Assembly (NCBI GenBank): GCA_948567375.1
Contig: OX419758.1
Span: forward strand, 62,029,965 to 62,093,964
DNA from: Lunularia cruciata
Lineage: Eukaryota; Streptophyta; Marchantiopsida; Lunulariales; Lunulariaceae
Length of the DNA stretch: 64,000 nt
Direction of reading: 5' to 3'
Position 1 is the first letter of the stretch; each line of letters begins with the position of its first letter. The notes below the pieces were generated by a model, which saw only the letters and a program-made list of their open reading frames with translations, ran no database searches and was not told where the DNA came from. Positions 11,065 through 23,629 of the stretch are shown here, piece by piece. The translations under genes were made by a program, and so were the position numbers.

Positions 11065-12675
11065 CATTATTGCATTATTCATGCGCTTCGAATCGTCTGT
11101 TTCTAGCAAGCGTTCTTACTAAAACACATGCTGTCGAAACACAACGCGTCCTCGACATGATTGAAGTACTTGCTTCAGACGATTAGAACCTTTTGCAGTT
11201 TTCATGGGAAGTACACTAAATGTGAGCGGTCAATCACGCCACGAGTCTGGGAGAGAAAAAAGCTTTAATGCAGCTGATTCCTCAAAATGAGGACTTGGGT
11301 ACAAAGCAGTCCGTTTAGCGACACAATCGCACAAGCATACTACGGCATTGATCCCGTAATGTGTTTCAAGGCACTTTTCGCAGGCTACATCCTACTCTCA
11401 GACGTCAATATCAATCATCCTGCCTTATATTGTGCGGAGAAGGGTCTGGTACATAATACTTCCGCATGTGAGTGAGTCAAGTACTAGTTTGTGCTCATGC
11501 AAGTTCGCTGGTCTCCTGGGTAACGAACTAAAGATCAACAGATCCGAAATTATCATCTATTTGACATGAGAGTGCGGCTGACAACGTTACCAGTAGCACT
11601 TGTAACCGTGAGAGTCACTGTTTGCATTCCATGACCTATGTCTATTTGGTTCGAGCCTAACCTGTTTAAGTGTATTAGGGTCGCAAGCACAGCATTTGCA
11701 AAAAAGAGTTAAACCGAAGAAACATGTTGGGGTTCTAACTCGTGCTGTAGAAAACGTGAACAACTGCACGGGAATTGATAATGTAAAGAGGTTCGTCTAT
11801 CCTGCTCACCCGACATAGTCCCCAATCCCGAAGGCAACTGATCAATGTTTAACTGACAACATATTTGTTCGGATATTTAGACTGGAACTGACAATGATTA
11901 GCAGGTTGCAGGGTTGAGCTGACAGCAGATCAATCTGCCCAACACAAATGGGACACCATCTTACGCCCACTCAATGGCATGTGACAAAGATCAACTGACA
12001 CCTAATGGTTGCTCCTGTATCTGCACCATTCCTGTCTCTAATAGCCGCTCAGTTCAGTTTCTCTTGATCGGGCACAGAGATCCTCAGAAACATGGCATTG
12101 AATAATTGCAAAGAAAATAACTTACTTGAACACAAGCTTTGCCAGAAAGATTCTCTGTGCTCGTTTTAGCCGCTAACTCTCCAGTCTCGGAGCTCGAGCT
12201 CCGCACCAGGCGAAGAAGTGACGAAAAGAAATATGGAAGTCAAATGAGTGTCTCCGCCGACGACTGTTGGTGTGTATCCAATTGTCAAATTACATCAGTA
12301 GTGCGCTCGCCAGCACAACCCATGCACAAGCAGGTCGCTCTCGTGATGGATCAGCTGAGGAACGTTTCCCACTGCTGAAGTACAGAGGATTTTATAGACG
12401 GGGGATGGGAAAATCAGATATCATAGGTTTGGGCGGGATCCATCGATCCATCCATCGACGAGACCCCAGCGTCCTTGCATGCATGGAGTTATGATAGAGA
12501 GAGTGGTACCGACAGCAGTAATGAGAGAAGGACCAGTACCCAACACGAGTAGCTTTCCGTTCTACTACTGCGCGATTCTGTGATGATCTAATCCTGTGAC
12601 CAGCTGTAGCTTATTCTCTGTTTTCTCCGTTGCGCTATACTGTAGGTGGCCGTTCTGCAGTTTCCAGCAAATTTC
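11065..12675. other. Upstream region of GDSL gene, no gene recognised
   Basis: Balanced-composition low-copy sequence. Open frames here (11287-11475, 12139-12378, 12267-12494) overlap each other in different frames and have no recognisable domain. It is likely to contain distal promoter sequence for the GDSL gene and possibly the promoter of the candidate gene at 12676. Confidence 0.35.
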
Positions 12676-13028
12676 ATGTCACAACCCACCATGGCAAACT
12701 ACACCACTACATCCACTGGTTCTGTCTCAGGATCTGAACTAGATTCTGCTAAGGTAACTTATTCGATTAGCAGCTGAAACTTCACATAATCCCAGCCTGC
12801 AATGACAGTAATTTGGGTACTGTTAACGTGCAAATATTTTACTATATCTTTCGAATTGTCTTTTCGGACTTCTAGTGGAAGTTTCAAGTTAAGGACAGCA
12901 GTAGTTTGGGTCTACGAATTGCGACGAATTTTGCGAGAAGTCTGGCTCCCACTCGATCTCTCATGGCAGAGCAGATGAAGATCAATGAAGATCAATGGCA
13001 TCATGACTATAGACGCCGCCGTCGCTAA
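12676..13028 (+). CDS. Possible small two-exon gene, unknown function
   Basis: An ATG at 12676 (context ttcATGTCAC, second ATG four codons later in the good context ACCATGG) opens 26 Ser/Thr-rich codons to AAG|GTAACT at 12753. After an intron of 122 bp ending TTCTAG at 12875 the frame continues in phase for 50 codons (starting WKFQVKDSSSLG) to TAA at 13026-13028, with an Arg-rich C-terminus. The predicted protein has 76 residues. I do not recognise it. A 153-bp open exon in phase may be chance, and it could be the 5' end of a longer gene spliced differently or a pseudogene. Confidence 0.22.
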
Positions 13029-14265
13029 AGGGATTTGGAAAACCCAAGTGTCCAACATGTATATTTCCATGGTAGTACAGTAGACATGTTGAATTCCGAC
13101 ATTCGGATAATTTGACATAAGCTTCTCACGCAGGTGTATTCTCCACCTTGTCTAGATGTGTTCTATTTAATTATTAACCTAGATTATGGAGAAAAAAAGG
13201 CGACCACGTAGAACACATGAAGGATTTTGAAGGATGGGAAGACCCCATCAATTATGGTGATAAGCGTATCTTTCCAAGAGTACAACCTATAAGACCCACA
13301 TGAGATCCAAGGAAAACCGTAGATAATTTTCCAAACTGGTGTGTTGAAATATAATTGTCAACAGATAGGATCCTCCCATACACCATACAGTAGCAGCAAA
13401 GCTTCATGCTACGGAGAGAAATCGCAGTCTTGACTGACACTCATGTGAAAGAGCGATGATCATTTGTACTTTTGTATTTCGGACCTTGAATATGGAATTG
13501 ACCTGCATGGATGGGGTATATATAACTCTTAGGATTCATTTCCAGTATCCAGAGTGGAAACCCAGAATACAGCATACTGAACGAAGCTCCACATCATAAT
13601 GTGTCGTCTGGTGCGAATCACTAATTGCTCAAATTGCAGAAATTCAGTTCAGATTTGGAGTCACTGAACGTGACGGTCTGTTGCGCAATTTGAGTATCGA
13701 GTGCTGCGGTGTGGTGTGCAGAGTTGTACGAACATACTTGTTCGATTAAAAATCACCGAATGCAGACTGCGTTGCGTGTATGTGCGTGATCATGGGCACG
13801 GTTACTCAAGAGACTAACCTACCTCAAATCTTTATCATCAACTACGGTGGAGGACGAGGCCGGATGCTAGAGAACGTGGGTCTTTCTTTATTGCACTATC
13901 CACAATCTTCAACGCGGTCAGTACGACACTATCTGACCATGTTTGACTTTGATACACTAGCAACATTGCCAATTATAGTTAGAGTGCAGGTATTGTGCTG
14001 ATGCCCTTTGAATGTAAAGGTGATTATCCACCTTTCACCTCGAGATTTGATGCAAGTTGAAGAGGTAACACTCGTAATCGGTGCTAACATGATTATCATC
14101 TTGTAACTTCTATCGAAGCACAGGTTGAATGAGAAGCAGGCGACCGCGTAGAGAAAACGAAGGTTGAATGATAGACCTTGATTGTGGCTCGATATCTGAC
14201 CATCCCATATAAGGCAACAATATAAATCTCATTATTAGATAGTTCGTTCAAGCCTCTTTGCTTTT
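13029..14265. other. Low-copy spacer, no gene recognised
   Basis: No conserved domain or clear repeat. TATA-like 'ggtatatataac' near 13515 has no convincing frame behind it. Confidence 0.35.
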
Positions 14266-14267
14266 TT

Positions 14268-14325
14268 CAACCAGAGATGTGTTAACCGCTCGGCCAAGTC
14301 TAAATATTTCATACCAGGCATCATG
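14268..14325 (-). other. tRNA-like segment (Ser/Leu-type A box), perhaps a SINE head or tRNA fragment
   Basis: The minus strand from about 14306 reads GACTTGGCCGAGCGGTTAAC, very close to the 5' half of eukaryotic tRNA-Ser or tRNA-Leu with its A box (TGGCCGAGCGG). The anticodon arm that should follow is absent and only a weak B-box-like GGCTTGAACGA lies downstream, so it is not a working tRNA gene. A tRNA-derived SINE or a decayed tRNA pseudogene would fit. Confidence 0.35.
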
Positions 14326-15114
14326 AACAAGGCTCTAGTAGAATATCGCAACACTGGTGCTGTTGGATAAGGTGCTATAACGCTCCATGGTTAGATGCTA
14401 TCCAAGGTAATGTCGGAAAAAATAGAATCTTCACTATCTTTTCTGGAGAAAGAGGGCACAGCGGGGGAAGGGGCGACGGGTGAGGACCGAGAACAGGACG
14501 TGAGAGACACTTCTCCATTTCTAACTGTACGTTCAGTTCGAAGTAATTAAGTAAATTAGCAACTATAATTTGATTTTAATTTCTGTTTCATTAGTATCTA
14601 AATTGAAAGTTACGAAGAGTTCTGTACAAAGATATGACTGTACTTAGATGTTGTTTAGTGTTTTGAATGATTATCTTAGTAGTACAAGAGAGATGAGTTA
14701 GGATTTTTTATTTCTTATCTCTTTATTTTCATATCTAATTCTATAAGAAGCAGTTCAAAAACTATAGTGTGAAATAGATGTTAATTTTTAGTTTTCTAAA
14801 AGTTAGCATTTACTTATAAAGAGCGGTAGTATGCGAATAGATTGTTATTTTTGGTTTCACTTCCTATATTGTGTAGTCTAGAGTGGCATGAGATATATCA
14901 TGCGCTGCTCTGCGTATCATATTTCTTTACCTCATAAGAATTAAAGACACATGTGGATCATTTGGGATGCCTAAATGAAGCGGATGACCACATCGACATA
15001 GTTGACACACTGGATTACATATGCTATATTGGTCTTTTGGTTGACCTTTGTGGGTACATCTATCTAGATGGGAAAGTAATAAGCATCCAGAGGAGAAGTA
15101 TATTTTAGTGCTGT

Positions 15115-16005
15115 TTGAGATTAGTTTTCCATATCCATGCTTATTCTACAAGCTTCCTCATGCACTCCACAATTAGACTATATAGGCTATTGTTTGAGAA
15201 TTAATCAATTTGCTCATAATCCTCTAAACAAGTTAGCATGGTTTTTATTTCTCTTATTCTTATGATGGTATCTTCATTAAACTAGTGAGTAAAATGGAGT
15301 AGAGAGATAGTTACTAGCTTTTGTAAATTTTGAGCTAGAGATTGGATTATCTTACAAGAGGAATCTATTTAGGCTACACATTTTAGTAAATGAGTTCATT
15401 CAAAGATATTATAGATTCTACTTAGTGATGATTGTGTAGGATCTTAGATCAAGTTAGGGAGTATAGTAGAGCAGCAATAACCCTTTTTTGTAGCTAGTTC
15501 CACTAATGAGACAATTTCTTTCTCATACTTATTACATTATCAAGAGAAGGAGTACAATTAGAGATCTTGGAATATCAACCTGTCTATATATGTGTATGGC
15601 TCTATACCTCTACTCAAGAGGCTTATCAAAGATGTTTACTAAGATTTTAGAGATTTTTTCCAAGTTGATGGAGCTTTGTTTGTTTTACAAAGTTTTTTAA
15701 GTGGTTGTAATAGTAGCAAGGACGTTCTAATATCAATTAGTTAAGTCTTGGGTTTTAGTCAACTACTTGAAATGACATAAAGTGCACTAGACAGATTGTT
15801 ATTGGTTAGGTCTTATTGCATAATGTTAGGCATACAATCTTCCTTTGATATTGTTCTCATTCTAACAACATCTTAGTCCACATCAATTCTAGAACTAATA
15901 CATTAAGAGGTTGTGAGGCTATATCTTTTGGCACTAAACCACTCTTAGATATCCACCTACATTAGGTTGTCTTGCAAGTGGATATTCAAAAAATGTCTAC
16001 TATCA

Positions 16006-16081
<76 letters not shown>

Positions 16082-16330
16082 AGCTGTAGAGAGTTTAGAG
16101 AGGCTAGTGTATCTTTGACAAGCCTTAATCCTTTTATGAAATACTTATGTAGTTATACTTCTTCTCTTTACCACTAACATGACTTCTTACAAGAGGAAAT
16201 GATTACTCTTCAGTCAACTGTTGGAAATAATAAAGAGCTTCTTAAGTGGCCTCTATTTACCATGGCTTACCTTTTGCTACTACATTGGCTATATCAAGTT
16301 ATATCTTTATTTCCTTGGCTGATGATATAC
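15115..16330. repeat. Unclassified dispersed repeat K, copy 2
   Basis: Same orientation and block order as 6540-7650: 'tgagattagttttcc', 'aggatcttagatcaag', 'ggttgtgaggctatatc', 'actcttagatatccacc'. A long (TA)n tract has expanded inside this copy where copy 1 has 'cacatgcatcta'. No frame encodes a known domain. Confidence 0.5.
16009..16079. repeat. (TA)n microsatellite, about 34 units
   Basis: An uninterrupted alternating TA run from the end of 'atctca' to 'tatatcc'. It lies within repeat K copy 2. Confidence 0.97.
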
Positions 16331-17421
16331 ACATTATTGCCTTTTCTTACCAAATTAGGCAAGCTTTTGACTACAAAGCTTCATCTTTTAGACTTGAGGA
16401 TCAAGGTGTCAAAATGTAGAGTATGGTCTATTTTAGATGTTCTTCATCACTTCTAGTGTTTAAAGGGATGTATCACATCTACAACTGGCTTATGCATTCT
16501 TGAAGTGGCAATAGGATCCAAGGATTCTATCACATACTTTTAGATGCCACCTTTGTAAAACATATCCTTTATATGAATAACAACCTCTACTAGAGGATCC
16601 ATATATAGATTTTTTATACTTTCCTATGGTATTACTTGTTGACCAACCTTCCTACTTTGTATAGTTCCTACTTCTCCAACCTTCCCAACACGTGTAAGAG
16701 CTTCTAGTAAAAGGATAATGAGAGTCTTTAGTATAATCATTGGGCTAAGGACTTTTGATGTGTTATAAGGGACATTACACATAGATAGACATCTCTAATG
16801 ATTTCATGTGGAAGAGTAGTGCTACTATCTATGAAGGAGATTGTATGTATAGCAATTTTTATAGTTGTGCATCCTTTGTGCCTTTGATTTCCTCTTGTTA
16901 TGTGGTTACTAGTAGGCTAATCTTGGAGATATATGTGATGGGGTTTAAAGAGGGGACCTTTTCTCTCTAGGTACTATTGTGACTCACAATAATTGTTTTT
17001 CCTTCTAGCACAAGATGATCTTCCATTCCTTTAACTCTTTGCCTTCTTATTTTGATTGGAGGTTTGCAATCTTCCTTGATGAATCAACAATTTCCAAAAA
17101 AATTGGTTGACACATCCATTCTTTGTGCTACTAAGGCTTGTATTTGCTCTTGCTCAGGCAACGGTGCAAGCATTCTGATTCTAACTTGACCTTATATTAG
17201 AGTACTTCAAGTTTCACCAAACTACTTTCTCTACAATATTGAGGTTTGCCTAGGTTTGGTCTAGTATATACATATTTATTACCCACTTGTGAATGTAGAC
17301 CTACCTTAGATACAACAAGAGTCCATATGACTTGTAACACTTTTGGAGGACAAAAGATACCCATGATGGTATTTAAAATATACTGTGTATTCCCTTGGAC
17401 AGAGCAACAATAAGCATTGTA
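16331..17421. other. AT-rich repeat-like spacer
   Basis: Low-GC DNA continuing from repeat K copy 2. No domain was found in short frames and no terminal repeats are seen. Confidence 0.35.
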
Positions 17422-17794
17422 ATAGGGGGTTTAGTTTAAGAAATAACAAGAATGTTATGGAACTTTATGATACCCATAAATTTTTAATGTGTACTTGTAA
17501 AGGAGGTGGGAAGTTTCAATTACTCTACATGTAAAAATTCAACTGGTGATAAAATTTTGGATGTGCAAAATGTTCATCCAAAACTTTAACTATGGGTTCT
17601 ATGTGGCATCTATAACCCCCATTCAATTTTACAGGTCCCAAAAAAGGAGACCCATAAAATTTTACGGGCCTTCAGGTATTGTTAGTAAAATCCAAGTATC
17701 TCTACTATACACCCTTACAGAGTTTTAACACTTTCTAAAAAAAGACTTTGGGAATCTTATGGGTACCCCTAAACCCAAAACTGAAACCCCTTAT
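17422..17794. mobile_element. MITE-like unit with terminal inverted repeats
   Basis: The left end ATAGGGGGTTTAGTTT and the reverse complement of the right end, ATAAGGGGTTTCAGTTTT, agree over about 17 bases with few differences. The unit is 373 bp, AT-rich and non-coding, with further internal self-complementarity ('cccataaaattttacggg'). A clean target duplication is not visible, so the family is not assigned. Confidence 0.4.
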
Positions 17795-20400
17795 CCTAGT
17801 TAATGCATACTTGTGTATTGTCCAAGATGATCAGGTAAGTAATTGATAATAGTAAAAGATGCTGTGGTTGTGAACCCGAGATGTGATGCAGTCTTAGAGG
17901 GATGATTACACATCCTCTTGGATAAGCAACAGTTGAGATAACAACCAAGGTCTTCAAGTATAGGGACATATGGTAAGTAACACCTTTTGTTATTCTAGTA
18001 TACAGGACAACCTTTGTTATTCTAGCCTTGGAGTTATATATGGAGCAATGGATACTGATATTTAAATGTTTGATAAGGATTGTTTGAGCGCTTACCATAT
18101 TGGGTCACAAGAAATTATCTATCTCGCTTTCTTATTTTATAACTTACTTTAGCCAAAAGTGTCCCTTGCTCTGTAGAGAGTCCTGGATTTTACAATCCAT
18201 AAGAGAACAATCTTACTAGGTGATGTTTCTCCCTAAGGGTGGTATATAGAATATTTAACCTGTATAACTATGACATTTTAGGTGCAGCTGACAACATTTG
18301 TCATTCCTTGACTATTGAGTCTTAGCCTCTTGATGTGTCTTCCCAACCTTCTTTCTTGTTATCATCTCTTTGTCTCGATTTTTATTCCAGTATAACTATG
18401 CGATTGCATTCGTTTCGTTTCAGTTCATGAAGAGACAAGTACTATTCTTTATCGCACATGTTCAGTTATATAACTAGAGTTGAAGTTTGGACATGAAAGC
18501 AAGGTCACCAGTGCATCGCTGTCCAAAAACTAGTCAAAAGGGCACGCGGAAAACTCTAATGAGCAAGTTGGTCCCTCATAAGTTCGGCACGATTCAAACG
18601 TATCCAACCTGCTCCATAGTGCTCTACCAGTTTAAGTTTGGTGCTCCGTTACTGAGATTGAAGAATATCTGGAGCTGAAAATTCGGTACTGTTTGAAGCG
18701 CTCCTCTGCAGCAACGTCCTGTTGACCTAAGAGCTTTCAGGTACGAACCCTTTCACGTTAATCCGGGTGTATCTCTTTGTGTGGAGCTTGATAGTACACG
18801 CATAATTTCAAGTGCTCTCAACTTGACGCTTGAGCTACAGTATTATGCGTCCGTCGGCAGGCAGTTATAATGTAGAGATGGTTGAATGTCTAACATATTG
18901 AGATGTTTTGGCTACTGCAGTCCCCAGGTAACATTGACCTTCGTCTAGCAAGTTAGGAACACGGGAGGCCGACCTTTAGAGTCGCCAAAATGTCACCATG
19001 AAACTTTAGAACAACTCCAACATTTATCGGCACGTTTATCTCATCATTAAAAAAATGTGATGCTGTTTAACAACTCCGCCCAAGTGAATGATAATCAGAT
19101 ACTTCTTTGTGAACCAACAAACATCCCTCAAACTACATCCAATCCCTTTCGGATTCCCCCGTCATGAATCCGTCAAATAGCTTACAATGATTGCGATTTA
19201 GGACATTCCAGCTCCTGCCATATGACCAGCGGTAAGAAAATAGAAACCTGCGACGACATAGCTAAAAAGGGAAGCAAAAGCAAGTAGTGTAAGTAAGGTG
19301 CACAGAGTATTATGGGACTCAGTTATAAAGAGCAGGACGTCTAGCATGCAGCGATCCGAATCAGGTAGGTTGATGTTCTCCTTGTTCCTGTGGTAAAAAG
19401 CTTGTAAACCAGTGTTCCACTACCTGCTACGCGCAGACACATTTCCTTCTATCTCTCGCAGCCTGGACACTGTCTTTTTTCTGGATCTCGGGTGGCCAGT
19501 TTGGTACAGATTACAAACAACTCAGTTCACGAAGATGATGTACAAAAACAAAAACATTGATGCAATGAATGTTTCGCATGAAAATCTGGCTGCAACCAGT
19601 AAAATTTCAGCCAGTTGAACTGAATGCTTTAGGAGAAAGAGAGTGATGGAGATGTGATACACTGCATTTTCTTGGTCATGTAGTTCCCCAATCCGAATTA
19701 GTGTAGTGGACATCGACTTCTGGACGGAGTTCATATCCACAGGACTGTAGTTAAGTTCTTCAGACTTGAACTCAGAGGTGTAAAAGTAGATGCACTACTG
19801 TACTGCTGCTAGTTGTTGGATCCAGTCCCCGTCTACTGGTGATTGTCCAAGATTCCCGTCTAAGAAAGTCCCGAAATCTGATACCCAGCTGCCCCGTTTC
19901 TTTCCCGTTTCGTTGTAAGAGCAATTTATTCATGTCAATTAGACTTTCGTCAAATAGTCAGCCTGACCTCCAGGCTCAGACGGAGTTCAGTTATGTGCTG
20001 TACGCTTATCGCAGGAAATTATGTACTGCAAATACAGTATCAATAATGAAAAGTCTGGTACAGATGATGATGAAGCGTACTAGCAACGGAAGGAAATAGA
20101 TAGAAATTTAGCCCGTAGAACAGCACTTTAGACATACAAACACTCCTACCATAAAGTCTTGCCACAAAATACACCTGAATTTCTTCGCATGACGAGTTGC
20201 AGAATTTCACCACAATCTTTCCCTTCACCAAATCTATTTATGAAACCATGAGCAATAGGGGGTTTCCAAAACACGGTTTTCACCTCCCGTTAATGTCCAG
20301 TAGAAAAATTAACGGACTGTAATTGAAAATTCTACGGCAGAAAAAATGGAGTACCTAAAAATTCTATGGAAAGTATCCCATTCCCATAAAAGTTTTGCGA
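17795..20400. other. Second low-copy stretch, no gene recognised
   Basis: From about 18380 composition becomes balanced again, as in 7870-14580, and nothing matches other parts of the window. Frames such as 18487-18678 and 19839-20099 have no recognised motif or splice-consistent neighbours. Near 20252 a segment begins 'aatagggggttt', the same first bases as the MITE-like unit at 17421, but I could not find a matching right end. Confidence 0.35.
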
Positions 20401-21622
20401 TAATTTGAAATGAATTTACAGTACTAAGGTGCTTGCGGGTGTTTCCATGAGTAATAAGTTAATCATATTATTATTACTTAGTAATCATGTCATTTTATTA
20501 AGAATTTAAAATTTGTAGAAAAAAGAAATTTATGGGAATCCAAGAATCCATCACAAAACACATGAGCCACTTGGACTAAATTGGGTCAAGCTTTGCCATT
20601 TGTAAACAAGATTTGTTGAGAATGTGGGTCAAGCATTGACTTATGAACGGGAGTAGTCAAGAGCTTCGAAGAGAGTGTTGCTCAAGGGTATGTCGTGGGT
20701 CGAGCTTGGCCAAGTGCAGTGGAGTAATCTGGTTTTATCAATAGTGTTTGCTTGAGAGTTTGGTGTTTTGAACTTGAGTAGTCTAGCTCCTGATGAATGT
20801 TGCTTTGCTGCAAATAGTTATGCGTACATTTCTAGAGTAACCAAAGAGAAAACATGAGAAATTTCAAACCGAGAACATAAGAGAGAAATTCAAGAGAGTC
20901 AGTGAGTATCCATATTCAAAGAGAACGTGGAGAAATTTCAAGAGAAACAAGAAGTAAAAATAAATAGAGGGAAAAAGGAATAAGAAATTGACAAGAGAAG
21001 AAAGTGGGTTGGTTTGATTTTCTGCATAGTAAATTGGATTAATTTTATGCACATGAACTTGAGCATCAAGCGAGAAATTGAGTAAGAGCACTGGTTGGGT
21101 TTTTGGCACCCGACTAGGGAGGATGAAGGAAAGAAGATAAATGGAGTGAGAAGGGAGGACTATCATGCAAGAGCTTGTGTAGATTAACCTCTATGGAACA
21201 TAAAAAAGGTATCCATCGTGATGATTATCAAATAACCTTTGTATCAATTGTCCATTTGATTATCAATATGTCTTGCATTAGGAGTTGGCAATAGTTGACC
21301 AATGAAATAAAGAGAAAAATGCGCTTGCAAGTTGTGGAGTGGCAAGGTAAACTGTACATGGAAACAGAATTGCAAGGTGAGTGTGACATGGAGTTAGATA
21401 TGGGCAGTGATTGATTATGGGAAGAGCTCAAGAATATATATGAGCAAGAATGAGACTTAGACAATCCTAATGATGGTGTTGGAAAATCCTTATTAAGGTG
21501 CTGGGACTTTGCTTACTCTTCAAGATATTTGTTAGACAAACAATCCATGGTGAACAAGAACAAGAATAGCAAGTTTGTCTCTCAATAATTCATAATCTAG
21601 AAGTATTGCAATTTAAACAATT
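20401..21622. other. AT-rich flank, repeat-like
   Basis: Contains loosely repeated phrases such as 'gggtcaagc' (20584, 20627). No coding domain. Confidence 0.3.
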
Positions 21623-22060
21623 TGTCATGACATTTGTAGTGCCGCAGTTAGGTTGCTTGGATGCTAGAATGGTAGTGTTGGTAGTCATAGGTATTTTGGT
21701 AGTTACTCATGGACTACTTTTTGGCGGTTTGTTTTATGTTAGGGCTATTTATCACATGGTGGAACCATTGTCACTTGCACCATTTGCACTTTTGGATGTG
21801 TTGTCAGCCATGCCGTTAGGGTTGGAACCCTCCGTTGAGTAAAGGGATATACCTTCAAAGTGTAGCTCCAAAGAGCTCACTTTTTTGATGTTGAGCTTTC
21901 AAGTTCTTGGCTATGGTGGACAAAGACCGATGAGTGTCACTTGGAGTCTCTTAGCTAGAGTAGGTATGACTTGATTGTAATCAATACCCAATTGTTGGCA
22001 AATTGTTGATTGAAGGGTTGAGTACATATTTGATTTGAGTGTGATTTGAGTGGAAGAATG
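21623..22060 (+). repeat. Family J repeat (LTR-like), copy 1
   Basis: Starts TGTCATGACATTTGTAG and matches 56055-56560 block by block: 'gtagtgttggtagtcat', 'agagctcacttttttgatgttgag', 'agttcttggctatggtggacaaag', 'aatcaatacccaattgtt'. The copy at 56055 is flanked by a 5-bp target duplication, so J behaves as an LTR. The right end of this copy is unclear because similarity fades near 22060. Confidence 0.55.
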
Positions 22061-22541
22061 AAATGATTGCATTAGAGAAGTCAGAGTCTAGGGAGAATTG
22101 GTTGCCAGAATTGAGGGTATTGGTTGTATCTCCAAGCTTGGAGGATTGTTGGTACTTTGATTGTGGTCACAGATTTCCTTGAGATTGATTGTGTGTGGAA
22201 GCTTTGTATGAGTTGATGCATATTTAGCAATGAGGCAAACTTGAGATAAGTATTAGCTAAATTTTTTAGAAGTGAGTCAATTTGAGACAATGGGTATTCG
22301 ATTTGAGCCCAAGAGATGAAACCAAGGGTGACTTGGTGCAAATTGAGCTCAAAGTGCAAATTGAAGGTGGAATTGGGAACTTATCTCCTTGAATTAGGGA
22401 TTTAGAGATCCCTTTCATCTCAATTTGGCTTGAGTTGAGAGTCAGCGGAGGATTTGGTGGTCAACTAACTATAGAAGAGGCATTGGATTGGTGGAAGTTA
22501 CCCAAGTTGCCCTACCTAGTGCTCAAGTTGGCCAGAGATGG
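22061..22541. other. Spacer between J copy and tandem duplications
   Basis: AT-rich and non-coding. It may be the remaining part of a larger J element interrupted by element D. Confidence 0.3.
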
Positions 22542-22790
22542 GTGAAGCTTGGCCAAATTTGGAGAGGGTTTGCCAAATTTGGAGAAAGTAGGGTGAAGCT
22601 TGGCCAGATTTGGAGAGGGTTCAAATTGGCAAGAAGAAGGTCTCATTTGGGTGATTAGAGGCTTCAAGGCATAGGATTTTGGGCTAGAGAAGCTACAAAG
22701 GCCTAAAAGTGCCAAGTTGAACTCCTCAAGGCATAGGGTTGTGGGTTAGAGAGACTATATAGGCCTAGAAGGGCCAACAAGCCAACTTAC
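22542..22790. repeat. Two short local tandem duplications
   Basis: The phrase 'gtgaagcttggcca(a/g)attt' followed by 'ggagagggtt' occurs at 22542 and 22593 (period 51), with an extra partial 'gccaaatttggaga' between. Then 'tcaaggcatagg' followed by a 'gggctagag/gggttagag' block occurs near 22663 and 22726 (period about 63). Confidence 0.8.
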
Positions 22791-22925
22791 TAGCATGAAG
22801 CTAGCTAGTTTAGATGAGTTTTTGGTCACCATTTGGAAAAATCTACCCACCCTTCTAGATTGTGCATAATAGGGTTTAAACTCCAAATCTTTGGTTCCTA
22901 GATTGGTGCCCTAGCCAATTGGTCC

Positions 22926-23615
22926 TGTGAGCCGGCCTGTCTCTCACTCAGGATGAACCTCTGATGGCTATTATGGTAGCGCACCATGGACTAAGAAGGC
23001 AAGGAACCCAAACTCCATCATACTCCTCCAAGGCTAACACTCCAAGACTCAAGACATTGCTCACTAGAGAACTCAATGAGAGAGATAGTTGCAAATGAAA
23101 GGATGTTGAGTACCTCCTCACCCCTTGTTTATATACTTGTGAAATAGTTACGTACCAAAGTCACTAATTACCGTAGTAACTCAAGTTACTAGACTAAAAG
23201 TCAAGTAAAGTCAAAAAGTAGAAAGGAATATCCATTCACATGGGCATATTCCCCTAAGCATGTGGTCTTATCTTGACCCAACCACTAAGTCAAGGATTCC
23301 TTCACATGGGCTATCCTTGGACTAAAGAAGAATCCAAAACAAAAAGGCTTGCGAGCCCAAGAGTTCTCAACTCTTTCCTCAAAGCCAAACACCTAGGAAT
23401 AATACCAAGTCAACACACTAAAATCCAAAATAGTGGTGCTCATCTTTTCTACTTCCTCTAAAGTAAGGTCCCCTCTATCTTAGCTATGACTAACTTTAGC
23501 TAACCATGACTAATATAGAACCATCCTTTATCTCTATATAAATAATATCTCTTAAGTACTTGTAATACCAAGCTAAATATCACAATACCACACACATGCA
23601 CAAATGAGTGTTACA
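22926..23615 (-). repeat. 3' LTR of element D
   Basis: 690 bp, TGTGAGCCGG...GTGTTACA on the plus strand (element-sense TGTAACAC...GGCTCACA). It is near-identical to 30060-30749. An open frame of 62 codons (23273-23461) is repeated identically in the other LTR and has no known domain. Confidence 0.97.
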
Positions 23616-23629
23616 TTTACCCCCGGACT
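23616..23629 (-). other. Polypurine tract of element D
   Basis: The minus strand reads AGTCCGGGGGTAAA directly before the TGTAACAC start of the 3' LTR. It overlaps the TAG stop (23628-23630) that ends the pol frame. Confidence 0.85.

Noticed and set aside
16009..16079. (TA)n tract as a regulatory TATA array
   Set aside because: Plain microsatellite inside a repeat, with no gene downstream.
21623..22060. Short plus-strand frame 21606-21842 with hydrophobic residues as a membrane protein gene
   Set aside because: It lies in repeat J, whose other copy at 56055 does not keep the frame open.
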